Of a stretch of 64,000 nt of DNA, positions 7,242 through 17,363 are shown piece by piece (positions within the stretch are counted from its first letter, which is position 1; each line of letters opens with the position of its first letter). Source of the stretch: Winogradskyella sp046545555. GTDB taxonomy: Bacteria; Bacteroidota; Bacteroidia; Flavobacteriales; Flavobacteriaceae. The notes under the pieces were generated by a model that had not been told where the DNA came from, ran no database searches, and saw only the letters and a program-made list of their open reading frames with translations. The position numbers and the translations under genes are program-made. Location: contig NZ_JBHZTH010000001.1 of NCBI RefSeq assembly GCF_046545555.1, positions 1,426,001 through 1,490,000 on the forward strand, in the 5' to 3' direction.

Positions 7242-9152
7242 ATGCTAAATATCCACAACCTATCCATATCATTTCAAGGAGAATACCTTTTTGAAGAAAT
7301 CACATTTAAACTTGGTTTAGGTGATCGAATCGGTCTCATTGGGAAAAATGGGGCTGGAAAATCTACTATGCTTAGAATTCTTTCTAAAGAGCAAGAGGCT
7401 GATACTGGTCAAATAGCTGCTGATAAGGATTTAAAAATAGGGTTTTTAAAACAAGATATTGACTTTGATTTTGGTAAAACAGTTTTAGAAGAGTCGTACG
7501 AAGCTTTTAAGGAGATAAAAGCTTGCGAGGCAAGTTTAGAAGAAATTAATATACAACTCGCAGAGCGAACTGATTATGAGAGCGAATCGTATAACCAGTT
7601 GATGATTGATTTAAATGATATTCAGCATCAATACGAAATCTTAGGAGGTTATAACTATCAAGGTGAAACAGAAAAAATTCTTCAAGGATTAGGTTTTAAG
7701 CGCGAAGATTTTGAAAAACTAACAGACACTTTTTCTGGCGGTTGGCGAATGCGAATAGAATTAGCAAAACTATTACTTCAAAATAATGACTTGTTACTTT
7801 TAGATGAGCCTACTAACCACTTAGATATAGAATCTATAATTTGGTTAGAAAATTTCTTAAAAAGTTATAGCGGCGCAGTGGTTATTGTATCACATGATAA
7901 AATGTTTTTAGATAATGTTACTAATAGAACAATAGAAATCTCTTTAGGACGAATTTATGATTACAACAAACCTTACACCAAATTTTTAGCGCTTCGAAAA
8001 GAGATGAAAATTCAGCAACTAGCTGCTCAGAAGAATCAAGAAAAACAAATACAACAAACTGAAAAGTTAATAGAAAAATTTAGAGCCAAAGCCTCTAAAG
8101 CAACAATGGCTCAATCGTTAATTAAGAAATTAGATCGTATTGATAGAATTGCGGTAGATGAAGATGATAATAGTGTAATGTCTTTAAATTTTCCTGTTTC
8201 TATAACTCCAGGAAAGGTAGTTGTAGAAATTGAGAACGTGTCAAAATCTTATGGTGAATTGCAAGTTTTACAGAATGTAAATTTAGCAGTATCAAGGGAT
8301 GTTAAAACGGCATTTGTTGGCCAGAACGGACAGGGAAAATCAACATTAGCAAAAATTATAGTTGGAGAAATAAAGCATGAAGGAAATTTAAATTTAGGAC
8401 ACAATGTTCAAATTGGTTATTTCGCTCAAAATCAGGCTGAATATTTAGATGGGAATAAAACCGTTTTAGATACTATGATTGATGCTGCTAACGAAACCAA
8501 TAGGAGTAAGGTTAGAGATATCTTAGGCTCGTTTTTATTTAGAGGTGATGAGGCAGAAAAATACGTTAGAGTACTTTCGGGTGGAGAGCGAAATCGTTTG
8601 GCACTAGCAAAATTATTGCTTCAACCATTGAATGTCCTTATTATGGATGAGCCGACCAATCACTTAGATATAAAATCTAAAAACGTATTAAAAGATGCCT
8701 TAAAAAAATTCGAAGGTACTTTAATTTTGGTATCGCACGATAGAGATTTTCTCCAAGGTTTAACTGATACGATTTACGAATTTAAAGATCAGAATATTAG
8801 AGAGTATTTAGGTGATATTGATTTCTATCTGGAACAGCGAAATCTAGAAAATTTGAGAGAAGCAGAAAAGCGAACTGTTGTTGCAAACAAACCAAAGGAG
8901 ACAAATAAGCAGAGTTATGAAGATCAGAAAAAATTAAAGTCTTTAAATAATAAGCTTAGTAATATTGAATCTAAAATCAATCAACTCGAAAAGGATATCA
9001 AAGCTGACGATTTAAAGTTAGCAACCAATTATGATGAAACCGCTTCCAACCCTGAGTTTTTTGATATGTATCAAAAAAAGAAAAAAGATTTAGAAAATTT
9101 AATGACGGATTGGGAGAACGTTCAGGCACAATTAGACCATCTTAATAATTAA
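7242..9152 (+). CDS. ABC-F family ATPase (Uup/Ettf-like)
   Basis: This is a soluble protein with two ATP-binding cassettes and no membrane domain, the hallmark of ABC-F proteins that act on the ribosome (translation factors or antibiotic-protection factors). The first cassette has Walker A GKNGAGKST (near residue 36), signature SGGWRMR (near 165) and Walker B LLLLDEPTNHLD (near 178). The second has GQNGQGKST (near 358), SGGERNR (near 447) and LIMDEPTNHLD (near 465). The linker (about 240-300) is charged and helical, and the C-terminal tail (about 555-636) looks like a coiled coil, as in Uup. A housekeeping role is more likely than drug resistance, since no resistance genes are nearby. Confidence 0.9.
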   Translation: MLNIHNLSISFQGEYLFEEITFKLGLGDRIGLIGKNGAGKSTMLRILSKEQEADTGQIAADKDLKIGFLKQDIDFDFGKTVLEESYEAFKEIKACEASLEEINIQLAERTDYESESYNQLMIDLNDIQHQYEILGGYNYQGETEKILQGLGFKREDFEKLTDTFSGGWRMRIELAKLLLQNNDLLLLDEPTNHLDIESIIWLENFLKSYSGAVVIVSHDKMFLDNVTNRTIEISLGRIYDYNKPYTKFLALRKEMKIQQLAAQKNQEKQIQQTEKLIEKFRAKASKATMAQSLIKKLDRIDRIAVDEDDNSVMSLNFPVSITPGKVVVEIENVSKSYGELQVLQNVNLAVSRDVKTAFVGQNGQGKSTLAKIIVGEIKHEGNLNLGHNVQIGYFAQNQAEYLDGNKTVLDTMIDAANETNRSKVRDILGSFLFRGDEAEKYVRVLSGGERNRLALAKLLLQPLNVLIMDEPTNHLDIKSKNVLKDALKKFEGTLILVSHDRDFLQGLTDTIYEFKDQNIREYLGDIDFYLEQRNLENLREAEKRTVVANKPKETNKQSYEDQKKLKSLNNKLSNIESKINQLEKDIKADDLKLATNYDETASNPEFFDMYQKKKKDLENLMTDWENVQAQLDHLNN

Positions 9153-9217
9153 GATTATTTTAACGACTCGGCATTTTGTTATAGGTAAATTTGCTCTTTA
9201 ACAACCATCATATTACA

Positions 9218-10363
9218 ATGCGTAAAATTATTCTTTTTATATTAGGACTTATCCTAATAGTAGGAGCCTATTTCGTTAGTCAATCTATTGCTAACAATGA
9301 AAAAAAGAAAAGACCAACACCAGCTAAGGTTGTAAAAACTGTTTTTATAGATACGGTACAGAATTCTTCAGTTCAAATTATAATTCCTGCAAATGGAAGT
9401 TTGGTAGCTCAAAGGCGTGTAGAGTTGTATGCAGAAGTTCAAGGTGTTTTTAAAACAAGTGGTAAGCTTTTTAAACCAGGACAAGAATACCGCAGTGGTG
9501 AAAACTTAATACGTATTGATGCATCAGAGTATTATGCAAGCGTACAATCATCAAAAAGTAATTTGTATAATTCTATTGCGGCAATTATGCCAGATTTACG
9601 ATTAGATTTTCCAGAAGTTTTTAAAAAATGGCAAAGTTATTTAAATGGTTTTGATCTAAATAAGACAACGCCAAAATTGCCAGAGATGACTTCAGAAAAA
9701 GAAAACTACTTTATTACAGGACGTGGTATAGTCTCTAATTATTATAATGTAAAGAATTTAGAACAACGCTTGGCAAAGTATAGTATAAGAGCACCATTTT
9801 CGGGAATTTTAACAGAAGCCTTGGTTACCGAAGGTTCATTGATAAGAAGTGGACAGAAATTGGGGGAATATATAGATCCATCTGTTTACGAAATGGAAGT
9901 AGCATTAAGCAAAACTTACGCAAGTCTATTAAGAGTAGGGGAAAGCGTAGTTCTTAAGAGCCTAGATAATACACAAAGTTATATAGGTAAAGTTTCTCGT
10001 GTTAATGGGAGTATTGATGCAACTACACAGACTATAACTGCTTACATAGAGGTAAAGGATGAGACACTAAAGGAAGGCATGTATTTAGAAGCAAATCTAA
10101 ATGCGAAACAAGAAACTGATGCGATTGAAGTTGATAGAAGCTTGGTGATAGAAGGTGATCAAATGTTTATTGTTAGAGATAGTATCTTAGATTTAATTAA
10201 TGTTAATCCTGTATATTTTTCTGACACCAAAGTAGTTGTTAAAAATGTACCAAATGGTACTGTAATTGTATCGAAACCAATTCCGGGAGCTTATGCAGGC
10301 ATGCTTGTAAAGCCTTATAAGGATAACGTTAATTCAGAGAAACCAGCTCAAAAAGTAGACTAA
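9218..10363 (+). CDS. RND efflux periplasmic adaptor (membrane fusion protein)
   Basis: The 381-residue HlyD/AcrA-type adaptor links an inner-membrane RND pump to an outer-membrane TolC-like channel. It begins with a membrane anchor or uncleaved signal (FILGLILIVGAYFV, about residues 5-18), followed by a lipoyl/barrel-sandwich region (KPGQEYRSGENLIRID; later YSIRAPFSGILTEALVTEGS) and a beta-barrel with GMYLEANL. The hairpin between the lipoyl halves is short. The frame is open back to a TTG at 9191, but the ATG at 9218 directly precedes the anchor and was chosen. It is the first gene of a three-gene efflux operon; the next gene starts 3 bases after its stop. Confidence 0.88.
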   Translation: MRKIILFILGLILIVGAYFVSQSIANNEKKKRPTPAKVVKTVFIDTVQNSSVQIIIPANGSLVAQRRVELYAEVQGVFKTSGKLFKPGQEYRSGENLIRIDASEYYASVQSSKSNLYNSIAAIMPDLRLDFPEVFKKWQSYLNGFDLNKTTPKLPEMTSEKENYFITGRGIVSNYYNVKNLEQRLAKYSIRAPFSGILTEALVTEGSLIRSGQKLGEYIDPSVYEMEVALSKTYASLLRVGESVVLKSLDNTQSYIGKVSRVNGSIDATTQTITAYIEVKDETLKEGMYLEANLNAKQETDAIEVDRSLVIEGDQMFIVRDSILDLINVNPVYFSDTKVVVKNVPNGTVIVSKPIPGAYAGMLVKPYKDNVNSEKPAQKVD

Positions 10364-10366
10364 GTG

Positions 10367-13300
10367 ATGAGAAAACTAATTGCTTTTTTTATTAAGCACA
10401 GCGTAGCAGTCAATGTTGTAGTTTTAACGTTTGTTGTATTTGGTTTCTTTGGTGCTAAAAATCTTAAATCCTCTTTTTTCCCCTTAATAGATTCAAAGAA
10501 CATTAGTATTAATGTGACGTATCCTGGTGCTTCACCGCAAGAAGTTGAAGAAGGTATAATTCTTAAAATAGAAGATAATCTTAAAGGTCTAAATGGTGTA
10601 GAGCGTGTAACATCAACATCTAGAGAAAATAGTGGTAATATTAACGTCGAAATCGAAAAAGGAAAAGATATCGACTTTATGCTTCTCGAAGTTAAGAATG
10701 CAGTTGATCGTGTACCTACTTTTCCGGCTGGTATGGAGCCTTTAATTGTGGCTAAGCAAGAAGCTTTAAGACCAACAATTACATTTGCTATTAGTGGTTC
10801 TAAAATACCTTTATCAACTCTAAAACAAATTGGAAGACAAGTTGAAAATGACCTCAGAGGAATAGATGGTATTTCTCAAATTCAAATTTCTGGATACCCA
10901 GAAGAAGAAATTGAAATCGCATTAAATGAAACTAATTTATTAGCTTATAATTTAACCTTTGCTGAAGTTTCACAGGCTATAAATGAGTCAAGCCTTATTA
11001 CAACTGGAGGTACGATAAAAACAAATGCAGAGGAATATTTAATTAGAGCTAACTCACGATCGTATTATGCTGATGAGTTATCAAATCTAGTAGTAAAAGC
11101 TGATGCATCAGGTCGTACTATTCAACTTAAAGATATTGCTGTAGTGAAGGATCAGTTTTCTGAAACACCAAACTCTAACTACTTTAATGGTGATTTATCT
11201 ATCAATATCACCATAACAAGTACAAATACAGAAGATTTAATTACTTCAGCAGATAAAACCAAGGCATACATTGAAGAATTTAACCAGAAATATGATAATG
11301 TACAATTAAACGTAGTTAGAGATTTATCGACAACTTTAGTTCAGCGTACAGCTTTGTTAACTGAGAATGCGATTATTGGTATGGTTTTGGTTCTGCTATT
11401 TTTATCTTTATTCTTAAATACTAGATTGGCATTCTGGGTAGCATTTGGTTTACCTGTAGCGTTTTTTGGTATGTTTATGTTTGCAGGTTATTTTAATGTT
11501 ACCATCAATGTATTATCACTTTTTGGGATGATTATTGTAATCGGGATTTTGGTAGATGATGGTATAGTAATCGCTGAAAATATTTACCAGCATTACGAAA
11601 AAGGAAAGTCACCAGAAGAAGCCGCTATTGATGGTGTCATGGAGGTGCTTCCTGCAATAGTTTCTGCAATACTAACAACTATATTAGCATTTGGGATATT
11701 CTTATTTCTTGATGGTCGTATAGGTGAATTTTTTGGGGAAGTTTCAGTGGTAGTTATGCTAACATTACTTGTCTCTTTAGTAGAAGCCTTAATTATTTTA
11801 CCTGCCCATTTAGCCCATTCTAAGGCATTGAGAGTGCAAAATCCGGACCAGAAGCAAGGAGTGTTTCAGGAGGTTTTTTCAAAATTGAGATATGTAAATA
11901 AATTTGGTGACTTTATAATGCGCTGGCTTAGAGATAAAATTTACAGTCCAGTTTTACGCTTTGCTCTTAAATATAAATTCTTAACTATTTCATTTTTTAT
12001 AGTCTTCTTTATGCTTACTAATGCGAGTTTTAAAGGAGGAATAATTAGAGGAGCTTTCTTCCCTAGAATTGCTAGTGACAGAATCGATATATCACTTAAC
12101 ATGCCAAATGGCACAAATGAAAATGTAACAGATAGTATCATTTCGTTTATAGAAGCTAAAGCAATTGAAGTAACAAATGAAATTAATCAAGAATATTTAG
12201 GTGAAGGAAATGAAAAGCATTTGGTAGAAAATATGATTAAAAGTATTGGCCCAGGTTCTTCAACAGCATCATTAACAATAAATTTATTACCAGGTGAAGA
12301 ACGACCAAACTCAATAACATCAGATTTGGTTACTAATCGATTGAGAGATCGAGTTGGACCTATTATTGGAATAGAAAGTTTAGTTTATGGTGGTGGTGGT
12401 AACTTTGGCGGTCTACCAGTTTCTGTTTCCTTATTAGGTAGTGATATTTCTGAGTTGAAAGCCGTTAAGGCAGAGTTAAAACAGAGTTTAGAAAATAATG
12501 TATTACTTAAGGATGTTACTGATAATGATCCTGCTGGGATAAAAGAAATACGATTAGAACTTAATGAAGGTGCTTATGCACTAGGTTTAAACCTTAGAAC
12601 AGTTATGACACAAGTGCGTTCTGCATTTTTTGGAGCACAAGCACAACGTTTTCAAAGAGGCCAAGATGAAATTAGAGTTTGGGTCCGTTATAATAGGGCG
12701 AATCGTTCCTCAATAAACAATTTAGATAATATGCGTATTACCTCACCTAGTGGTCAAAAGGTACCCCTTAAAGAAATAGCGAGTTATAGCATAGCACGCG
12801 GTGATGTAGCTATTAACCACCTAGAAGGCCGCCGAGAAATACAAGTTTCTGCTGATATAAAGGATACAAAGAAGACAAGTGCCACAGATATTATGGCGGA
12901 AATAAGAGATGAAATAATGCCAGAAATTTTATCAAAATATCCAACAGTGACGCCATCGTATGAAGGACAAAATAGAGAACGATTAAAGCTAATGAATTCT
13001 CTAGCTCCTGTAGGCTTAACAGTTTTGTTGTTGATTTATGTTGTCATTGCATTTACATTTAGAAGTTATAGCCAACCTTTGTTGTTACTATTAATGATAC
13101 CACTGAGTTTACCTGCTGTGGCTTGGGGACATTGGATACACGATTTTCCATTAAATATTTTATCCATGTTGGGTATTATAGCGCTAATAGGTATTATGGT
13201 TAATGATGGGCTCGTTCTTATAAGTAAATTCAACAGTAATTTAAGAGAAGGTCTAGCATTTGATGACGCTTTATACGAGGCAGGTCGTTCACGTTTTAGA

Positions 13301-13627
13301 GCTATATTTTTAACCTCAATTACAACAGTTGCTGGTTTAGCTCCATTAATTTTTGAAGAAAGTAGACAAGCGCAATTTTTAATCCCAATGGCAGTATCTA
13401 TCGCCTATGGTATTGGTTTTGCAACTGTTTTAACCTTAGTGGTGCTTCCTATCTTTTTATCTTTTAGTAATTTCCTAAAGAAGAATATTAAATGGCTAAT
13501 AACTGGAGGTGAAATAACAAAAGAAGAAGTCGAACGTGCAATTAAGGAGCGTAATGCAGAAATTAAATCTGAACGTCTTAAACTTAAACATAATCAAGAA
13601 CATCTGATAACAGAGATAAATGAATAA
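10367..13627 (+). CDS. RND family efflux transporter permease
   Basis: The 1086-residue inner-membrane proton-driven exporter has the duplicated RND layout: one helix near residues 12-30, a large periplasmic loop, five or more helices around 330-480, a second single helix near 530, a second loop, and a final helix bundle around 870-1035. Family motifs include VTYPGASPQEVEEGI in the first porter domain, DDGIVIAENIYQHYEKGKSP in the first bundle (the Asp pair is the usual proton-relay position) and NDGLVLISKFNSNLREG in the second. The frame also offers GTG at 10364, but the ATG at 10367 is preferred. Substrates cannot be told from the sequence. The stop overlaps the TolC gene by 8 bases. Confidence 0.92.
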   Translation: MRKLIAFFIKHSVAVNVVVLTFVVFGFFGAKNLKSSFFPLIDSKNISINVTYPGASPQEVEEGIILKIEDNLKGLNGVERVTSTSRENSGNINVEIEKGKDIDFMLLEVKNAVDRVPTFPAGMEPLIVAKQEALRPTITFAISGSKIPLSTLKQIGRQVENDLRGIDGISQIQISGYPEEEIEIALNETNLLAYNLTFAEVSQAINESSLITTGGTIKTNAEEYLIRANSRSYYADELSNLVVKADASGRTIQLKDIAVVKDQFSETPNSNYFNGDLSINITITSTNTEDLITSADKTKAYIEEFNQKYDNVQLNVVRDLSTTLVQRTALLTENAIIGMVLVLLFLSLFLNTRLAFWVAFGLPVAFFGMFMFAGYFNVTINVLSLFGMIIVIGILVDDGIVIAENIYQHYEKGKSPEEAAIDGVMEVLPAIVSAILTTILAFGIFLFLDGRIGEFFGEVSVVVMLTLLVSLVEALIILPAHLAHSKALRVQNPDQKQGVFQEVFSKLRYVNKFGDFIMRWLRDKIYSPVLRFALKYKFLTISFFIVFFMLTNASFKGGIIRGAFFPRIASDRIDISLNMPNGTNENVTDSIISFIEAKAIEVTNEINQEYLGEGNEKHLVENMIKSIGPGSSTASLTINLLPGEERPNSITSDLVTNRLRDRVGPIIGIESLVYGGGGNFGGLPVSVSLLGSDISELKAVKAELKQSLENNVLLKDVTDNDPAGIKEIRLELNEGAYALGLNLRTVMTQVRSAFFGAQAQRFQRGQDEIRVWVRYNRANRSSINNLDNMRITSPSGQKVPLKEIASYSIARGDVAINHLEGRREIQVSADIKDTKKTSATDIMAEIRDEIMPEILSKYPTVTPSYEGQNRERLKLMNSLAPVGLTVLLLIYVVIAFTFRSYSQPLLLLLMIPLSLPAVAWGHWIHDFPLNILSMLGIIALIGIMVNDGLVLISKFNSNLREGLAFDDALYEAGRSRFRAIFLTSITTVAGLAPLIFEESRQAQFLIPMAVSIAYGIGFATVLTLVVLPIFLSFSNFLKKNIKWLITGGEITKEEVERAIKERNAEIKSERLKLKHNQEHLITEINE

Positions 13628-14945
13628 ACAGAGTTTTTATAATATTTTTATGGTGCTTTTGTTGTGTATTTCTTTTAAAGGACTATCGCAGCAAATTGTT
13701 AGGCCTTCTGAAGCAGTTACCTTGGCTTTAGAAAATAATTTTGGAATTAAAATAGCAAATAACAATGTTCAGGTTTCAGAAAATAATAAGAGTATATTAA
13801 ATTCTGGTTATCTTCCAACAGTTACAGCTAATGCTGGGGCAACTTTTAATAGAGATAATATTTCAGCCGAATTTTCAAATGGGGAAACAACTACTTTAAA
13901 TGGAGCCGAGAGCTCTAGATATAATGCTAGTGTTAATTTAAATTATACCATTTTTGACGGATTAGGACGTTTGTACGATTATAAAAGATTAAAAGAAGAG
14001 TATAATCTTAGTGCATTACAAGCAAGAGAAACTATTGAAAATACTATAACACAGTTGCTTACTGTTTATTACGATGTAGCCAGACGTTCTGAGAACCTAA
14101 GATCGTTAAAGGAAACTTTAAATATATCAAACGATAGACTTACCAGATCTGAATATCAATTTGAATATGGTCAGAATACAAAGTTAGATGTTTTGAATGC
14201 AGAAGTAGATATTAATAATGATAGTATTAATATTATTAATTCGGAGCAAGGACTTATAAATGCTAAACGTGATCTTAATTTTGTAACTGGTAATACTATT
14301 CGAAATGCTTATGTCGTAGACACAACAGTGACCTTTTTATTACAACTAAATAAGCAAGAACTTTTAGATAAGCTATATGGTAATAATGTTACCCTTATTC
14401 AAAATGAAAAAAATATAGCTATAAATGAGTTTACGTTAAAGGCCAATAGATCTGGTTATTTACCCACAGTTGGATTGGTTGGGACTTATGGTTGGAATGA
14501 AAATAACAATAATGCTGCTTCATTCGTCGCAGTGTCAACAAATACAGGACTATCAGCGGGTTTAAACCTAAGCTGGAGTTTATTTGATGGCGGTGGTACT
14601 ATTACCAGAGTGAAAAACGCACAGATTAATTTAGAGAATCAAAAATTGCTGAAAAAACAATTAAAATTAGATATTGAGCGCAATTTTAACAATGCTTGGG
14701 ACGATTATCAAAATAAACTAACCATTTTTAGAGTTCAAGAAGATAATATTAAAACGGCAAAAAATAATTTTTCGAGAACTAAAGAAAAGTTTAAACTAGG
14801 TCAAGTAACCTCAATAGAATTTAGACAAGCACAGCTTAATCTTCTAACTGCGGAATTAAGTCGTAATCAAGCAAAGTATGACGCTAAATTAGCTGAAGTT
14901 TTGGTATTACAAATTAGTGGTGAATTATTAAACGTAGAATTTTAG
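13620..14945 (+). CDS. TolC family outer-membrane efflux channel
   Basis: The 441-residue protein has a signal peptide (cleavage probably after SFKGLSQ, about residue 24) and two tandem outer-membrane-efflux repeats. Each has long helices of the tunnel, for example SEYQFEYGQNTKLDVLNAEV near residue 180 and its counterpart KEKFKLGQVTSIEFRQAQLN near 390. The conserved L-x-x-A-L-x-x-N opening is seen as PSEAVTLALENNFGI. The length fits TolC-like channels. Translation is probably coupled to the RND gene (8-base overlap), completing the adaptor-pump-channel set. Confidence 0.92.
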   Translation: MNKQSFYNIFMVLLLCISFKGLSQQIVRPSEAVTLALENNFGIKIANNNVQVSENNKSILNSGYLPTVTANAGATFNRDNISAEFSNGETTTLNGAESSRYNASVNLNYTIFDGLGRLYDYKRLKEEYNLSALQARETIENTITQLLTVYYDVARRSENLRSLKETLNISNDRLTRSEYQFEYGQNTKLDVLNAEVDINNDSINIINSEQGLINAKRDLNFVTGNTIRNAYVVDTTVTFLLQLNKQELLDKLYGNNVTLIQNEKNIAINEFTLKANRSGYLPTVGLVGTYGWNENNNNAASFVAVSTNTGLSAGLNLSWSLFDGGGTITRVKNAQINLENQKLLKKQLKLDIERNFNNAWDDYQNKLTIFRVQEDNIKTAKNNFSRTKEKFKLGQVTSIEFRQAQLNLLTAELSRNQAKYDAKLAEVLVLQISGELLNVEF

Positions 14946-14950
14946 TAGTT

Positions 14951-15133
<183 letters not shown>

Positions 15134-15261
15134 ATAGTTAAGTGCTTGTAAATCAATTTTTTAATAAAAACCGTTATGCATTTCATCGAATAAATTTGCA
15201 TTTTATAGTGTTTGAACCTATATTCGTATAGTAATTGTGCCCCTCCACAGAATCCGCTATT

Positions 15262-16110
15262 ATGAAATCTATAAAATTTACTCTACTAGCCTGCTTGTTT
15301 TCTGCATTTACATTTGCAAATGTATCCCAAAGCGAAAAGGATGCTTTAGTAGCATTATACAATACAACTCAAGGTGAATCTTGGAATACCTCATGGGATT
15401 TAGATCAGCCAATTGCTAATTGGCATGGATTAACTATTGAGAATGACAAGGTGGTTGCCATCAATTTAAGTTTCAATAATCTTCAAGGGACTATACCAAA
15501 TGAACTTTCAGATCTTTCTTCATTAAGAATTTTAAATTTATCATTTAATAAACTTAAAGGAGAGTTGCCAAAATCACTTATGACTATAACTAGTCTTCAA
15601 GAGTTAAAACTTTTTTCTAACAGCTTTGGTGGACCAATTCCATCAGATATTGGTAATTTAATCAACTTAAAAGCTTTAGAGTTATACAACAATAATTTTT
15701 CAGGCGAAATTCCGTCTACTATAGGTAATTTATCAAACCTAGAAAACTTAATTTTAAGTAGTAATTTGTTAATGGGAAAACTGCCTTCAAACATTTCTAG
15801 TTTAAAATCTTTAAAAGTCTTAAGTCTTTTTGATAATAGTTTTTTAGGAACTATACCATCTTCTATAGGCGAACTGACGCAATTAGAGGAGTTAGTTCTG
15901 TCTAATAATGCATTTTATGGAGATTTACCTGGGGAATTAGCACAGTTATCAAACCTCAAAACCTTGTTATTAAGTAACAATGCTTTTAAAGGAAATTATG
16001 CTGCGTTAAAAAATCAACTACCAAATATTGTTGATTTTGATTTGGATGAGGTAAATATGAAAGGGTCTTTAGCTACTTTAGATGCAGAAGATGATGATGA
16101 CGATGATTAA
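15262..16110 (+). CDS. Secreted leucine-rich-repeat protein
   Basis: The 282-residue protein has a signal peptide (about 1-19, ending SAFTFAN) and a cap resembling plant-type LRR N-terminal domains (SEKDALVALYNTTQGESWNT). It is followed by about seven 23-24-residue repeats of the form L-x-x-L-x-x-L-x-L-x-x-N-x-(L/F)-x-G-x-(I/L)-P (about 65-265). The protein ends in a run of six Asp residues. The frame extends upstream to a TTG at 15235, but the ATG at 15262 starts a clear signal peptide. No type IX sorting domain is present. A binding role at the cell surface or periplasm is an inference. A strong terminator follows. Confidence 0.85.
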   Translation: MKSIKFTLLACLFSAFTFANVSQSEKDALVALYNTTQGESWNTSWDLDQPIANWHGLTIENDKVVAINLSFNNLQGTIPNELSDLSSLRILNLSFNKLKGELPKSLMTITSLQELKLFSNSFGGPIPSDIGNLINLKALELYNNNFSGEIPSTIGNLSNLENLILSSNLLMGKLPSNISSLKSLKVLSLFDNSFLGTIPSSIGELTQLEELVLSNNAFYGDLPGELAQLSNLKTLLLSNNAFKGNYAALKNQLPNIVDFDLDEVNMKGSLATLDAEDDDDDD

Positions 16111-16143
16111 ATCGATAAGAATTTAAATTTATATATATTAGAT

Positions 16144-16174
16144 AGCGTTCAATTAAATTGAACGCTTTTTTTTT
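16144..16174 (+). terminator. Intrinsic terminator after the LRR gene
   Basis: AGCGTTCAAT (16144-16153), loop TAA, ATTGAACGCT (16157-16166) and a run of nine T. It separates the LRR gene from the tRNA unit. Confidence 0.92.
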
Positions 16175-16184
16175 GGTTTAATAC

Positions 16185-16214
16185 TTGCTAAAATTAAAAA
16201 GCGTTGTATATTTG
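16185..16214 (+). promoter_or_regulatory. Promoter of the initiator tRNA gene
   Basis: TTG (16185-16187), 19 bases, then TATATTTG (16207-16214), a perfect Bacteroidetes -33/-7 pair. It lies between the upstream terminator and the tRNA, so the tRNA has its own transcription unit with a leader of roughly 65 bases. Confidence 0.7.
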
Positions 16215-16286
16215 CATTCCTAAAATGATTGAGTCGGTATTATGACCCGAAAGTTAAAAGCTAAGAAAATCGTTTTAAGATTAAAT

Positions 16287-16359
<73 letters not shown>

Positions 16360-16367
16360 CTACTTTG

Positions 16368-16396
16368 AAAGTCCTACCCTTATGGTAGGACTTTTT
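16368..16396 (+). terminator. Terminator after tRNA-fMet
   Basis: AAAGTCCTACC, loop CTTAT, GGTAGGACTTT, then a T tract. It starts 9 bases after the tRNA and ends 15 bases before the era ATG. Confidence 0.92.
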
Positions 16397-16410
16397 TATT
16401 TTAAATTATT

Positions 16411-17292
16411 ATGCATAAAGCAGGTTTTGTAAATATTATTGGAAATCCCAATGTTGGAAAGTCCACATTAATGAACGCTTTTATAGGAGAAAAGCTATCC
16501 ATTATTACATCTAAAGCTCAGACTACAAGACATCGTATCCTTGGTATAGTTAATGGTGAAGATTTTCAAGTGATTCTGAGTGACACGCCTGGTATAATAA
16601 AACCAGCCTACGAATTGCAGGCTTCAATGATGGATTTTGTAAAGTCAGCTTTTGAGGATGCAGATGTGCTGATTTATATGGTTGAGATTGGAGAAAAGGA
16701 ACTAAAGGATGAAGCATTTTTTAAAAAAATCACAAATTCTAAAATCCCAGTTTTATTACTTTTAAATAAGATTGATAAGTCAAATCAAGAACAATTAGAA
16801 GAGCAATCAGAATTATGGCAAAGTAAAGTTCCTAATGCTGAGTTTTTTCCAATTTCTGCTACCGAAGGTTTTAATGTTCAAAATGTTTTTAGTCGTATAA
16901 TAGAATTATTACCTCAATCTCCAGCATTTTATCCAAAGGATCAGTTGACGGATAAGCCAGAACGCTTTTTTGTAAACGAGGCAATTAGAGAAAAAATCTT
17001 AATGCATTATAAGAAGGAAATTCCGTATGCCGTTGAGGTTGATACAGAAGAATTTTTTGAAGAAGATTCAATAATCAGAATGCGATCAGTTATAATGGTT
17101 GAGCGCGAAACTCAGAAAGGAATTATAATAGGGCATAAAGGTTCTGCTTTAAAAAGAGTAGGTATAGAAGCACGAAAGGATTTAGAAAAATTCTTCGGAA
17201 AACAAGTGCACCTAGAGTTATATGTAAAGGTCAATAAAAACTGGCGAAGTAACCAAAGACAGTTAAGGCGATTTGGGTATAATCAAAAGTAA
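16411..17292 (+). CDS. era: GTPase Era
   Basis: Era is a GTPase that binds the 3' end of 16S rRNA and checks small-subunit assembly. The 293-residue protein has G1 GNPNVGKST (residues 11-19), G3 DTPG (about 60-63) and G4 NKID (about 121-124), and a C-terminal KH domain with GHKGSALKRVG (about 235-245). The T-rich effector region SKAQTTRHR (about 34-42) is typical. The C-terminus, YNQK, is a little short but normal. The start ATG at 16411 comes directly after the tRNA terminator, so its promoter must lie in that short gap or transcription reads through. It lies 71 bases before der. Confidence 0.97.
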   Translation: MHKAGFVNIIGNPNVGKSTLMNAFIGEKLSIITSKAQTTRHRILGIVNGEDFQVILSDTPGIIKPAYELQASMMDFVKSAFEDADVLIYMVEIGEKELKDEAFFKKITNSKIPVLLLLNKIDKSNQEQLEEQSELWQSKVPNAEFFPISATEGFNVQNVFSRIIELLPQSPAFYPKDQLTDKPERFFVNEAIREKILMHYKKEIPYAVEVDTEEFFEEDSIIRMRSVIMVERETQKGIIIGHKGSALKRVGIEARKDLEKFFGKQVHLELYVKVNKNWRSNQRQLRRFGYNQK

Positions 17293-17310
17293 ATTATAAA
17301 GACTCAATAA

Positions 17311-17341
17311 TTAGTTAAATATCATATTAATAGTACCTTTG
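17311..17341 (+). promoter_or_regulatory. Candidate promoter of der
   Basis: TTA (17311-17313), 20 bases, then TACCTTTG (17334-17341), a perfect -7 box. The predicted start leaves a leader of under 20 bases before the der ATG at 17364. Confidence 0.55.
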
Positions 17342-17363
17342 AAGGCTTAAATTTTTAACCAAA

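Noticed and set aside
15218..15231. CTATA-TTCG-TATAG hairpin upstream of the LRR gene
   Set aside because: A 5-bp A/T-rich stem is too weak and common to support a function.
15235..15261. Upstream TTG starts for the LRR, RND adaptor, DsbD and other genes
   Set aside because: In each case a nearby ATG lies directly before a signal peptide or membrane anchor, so the upstream extension is not supported.
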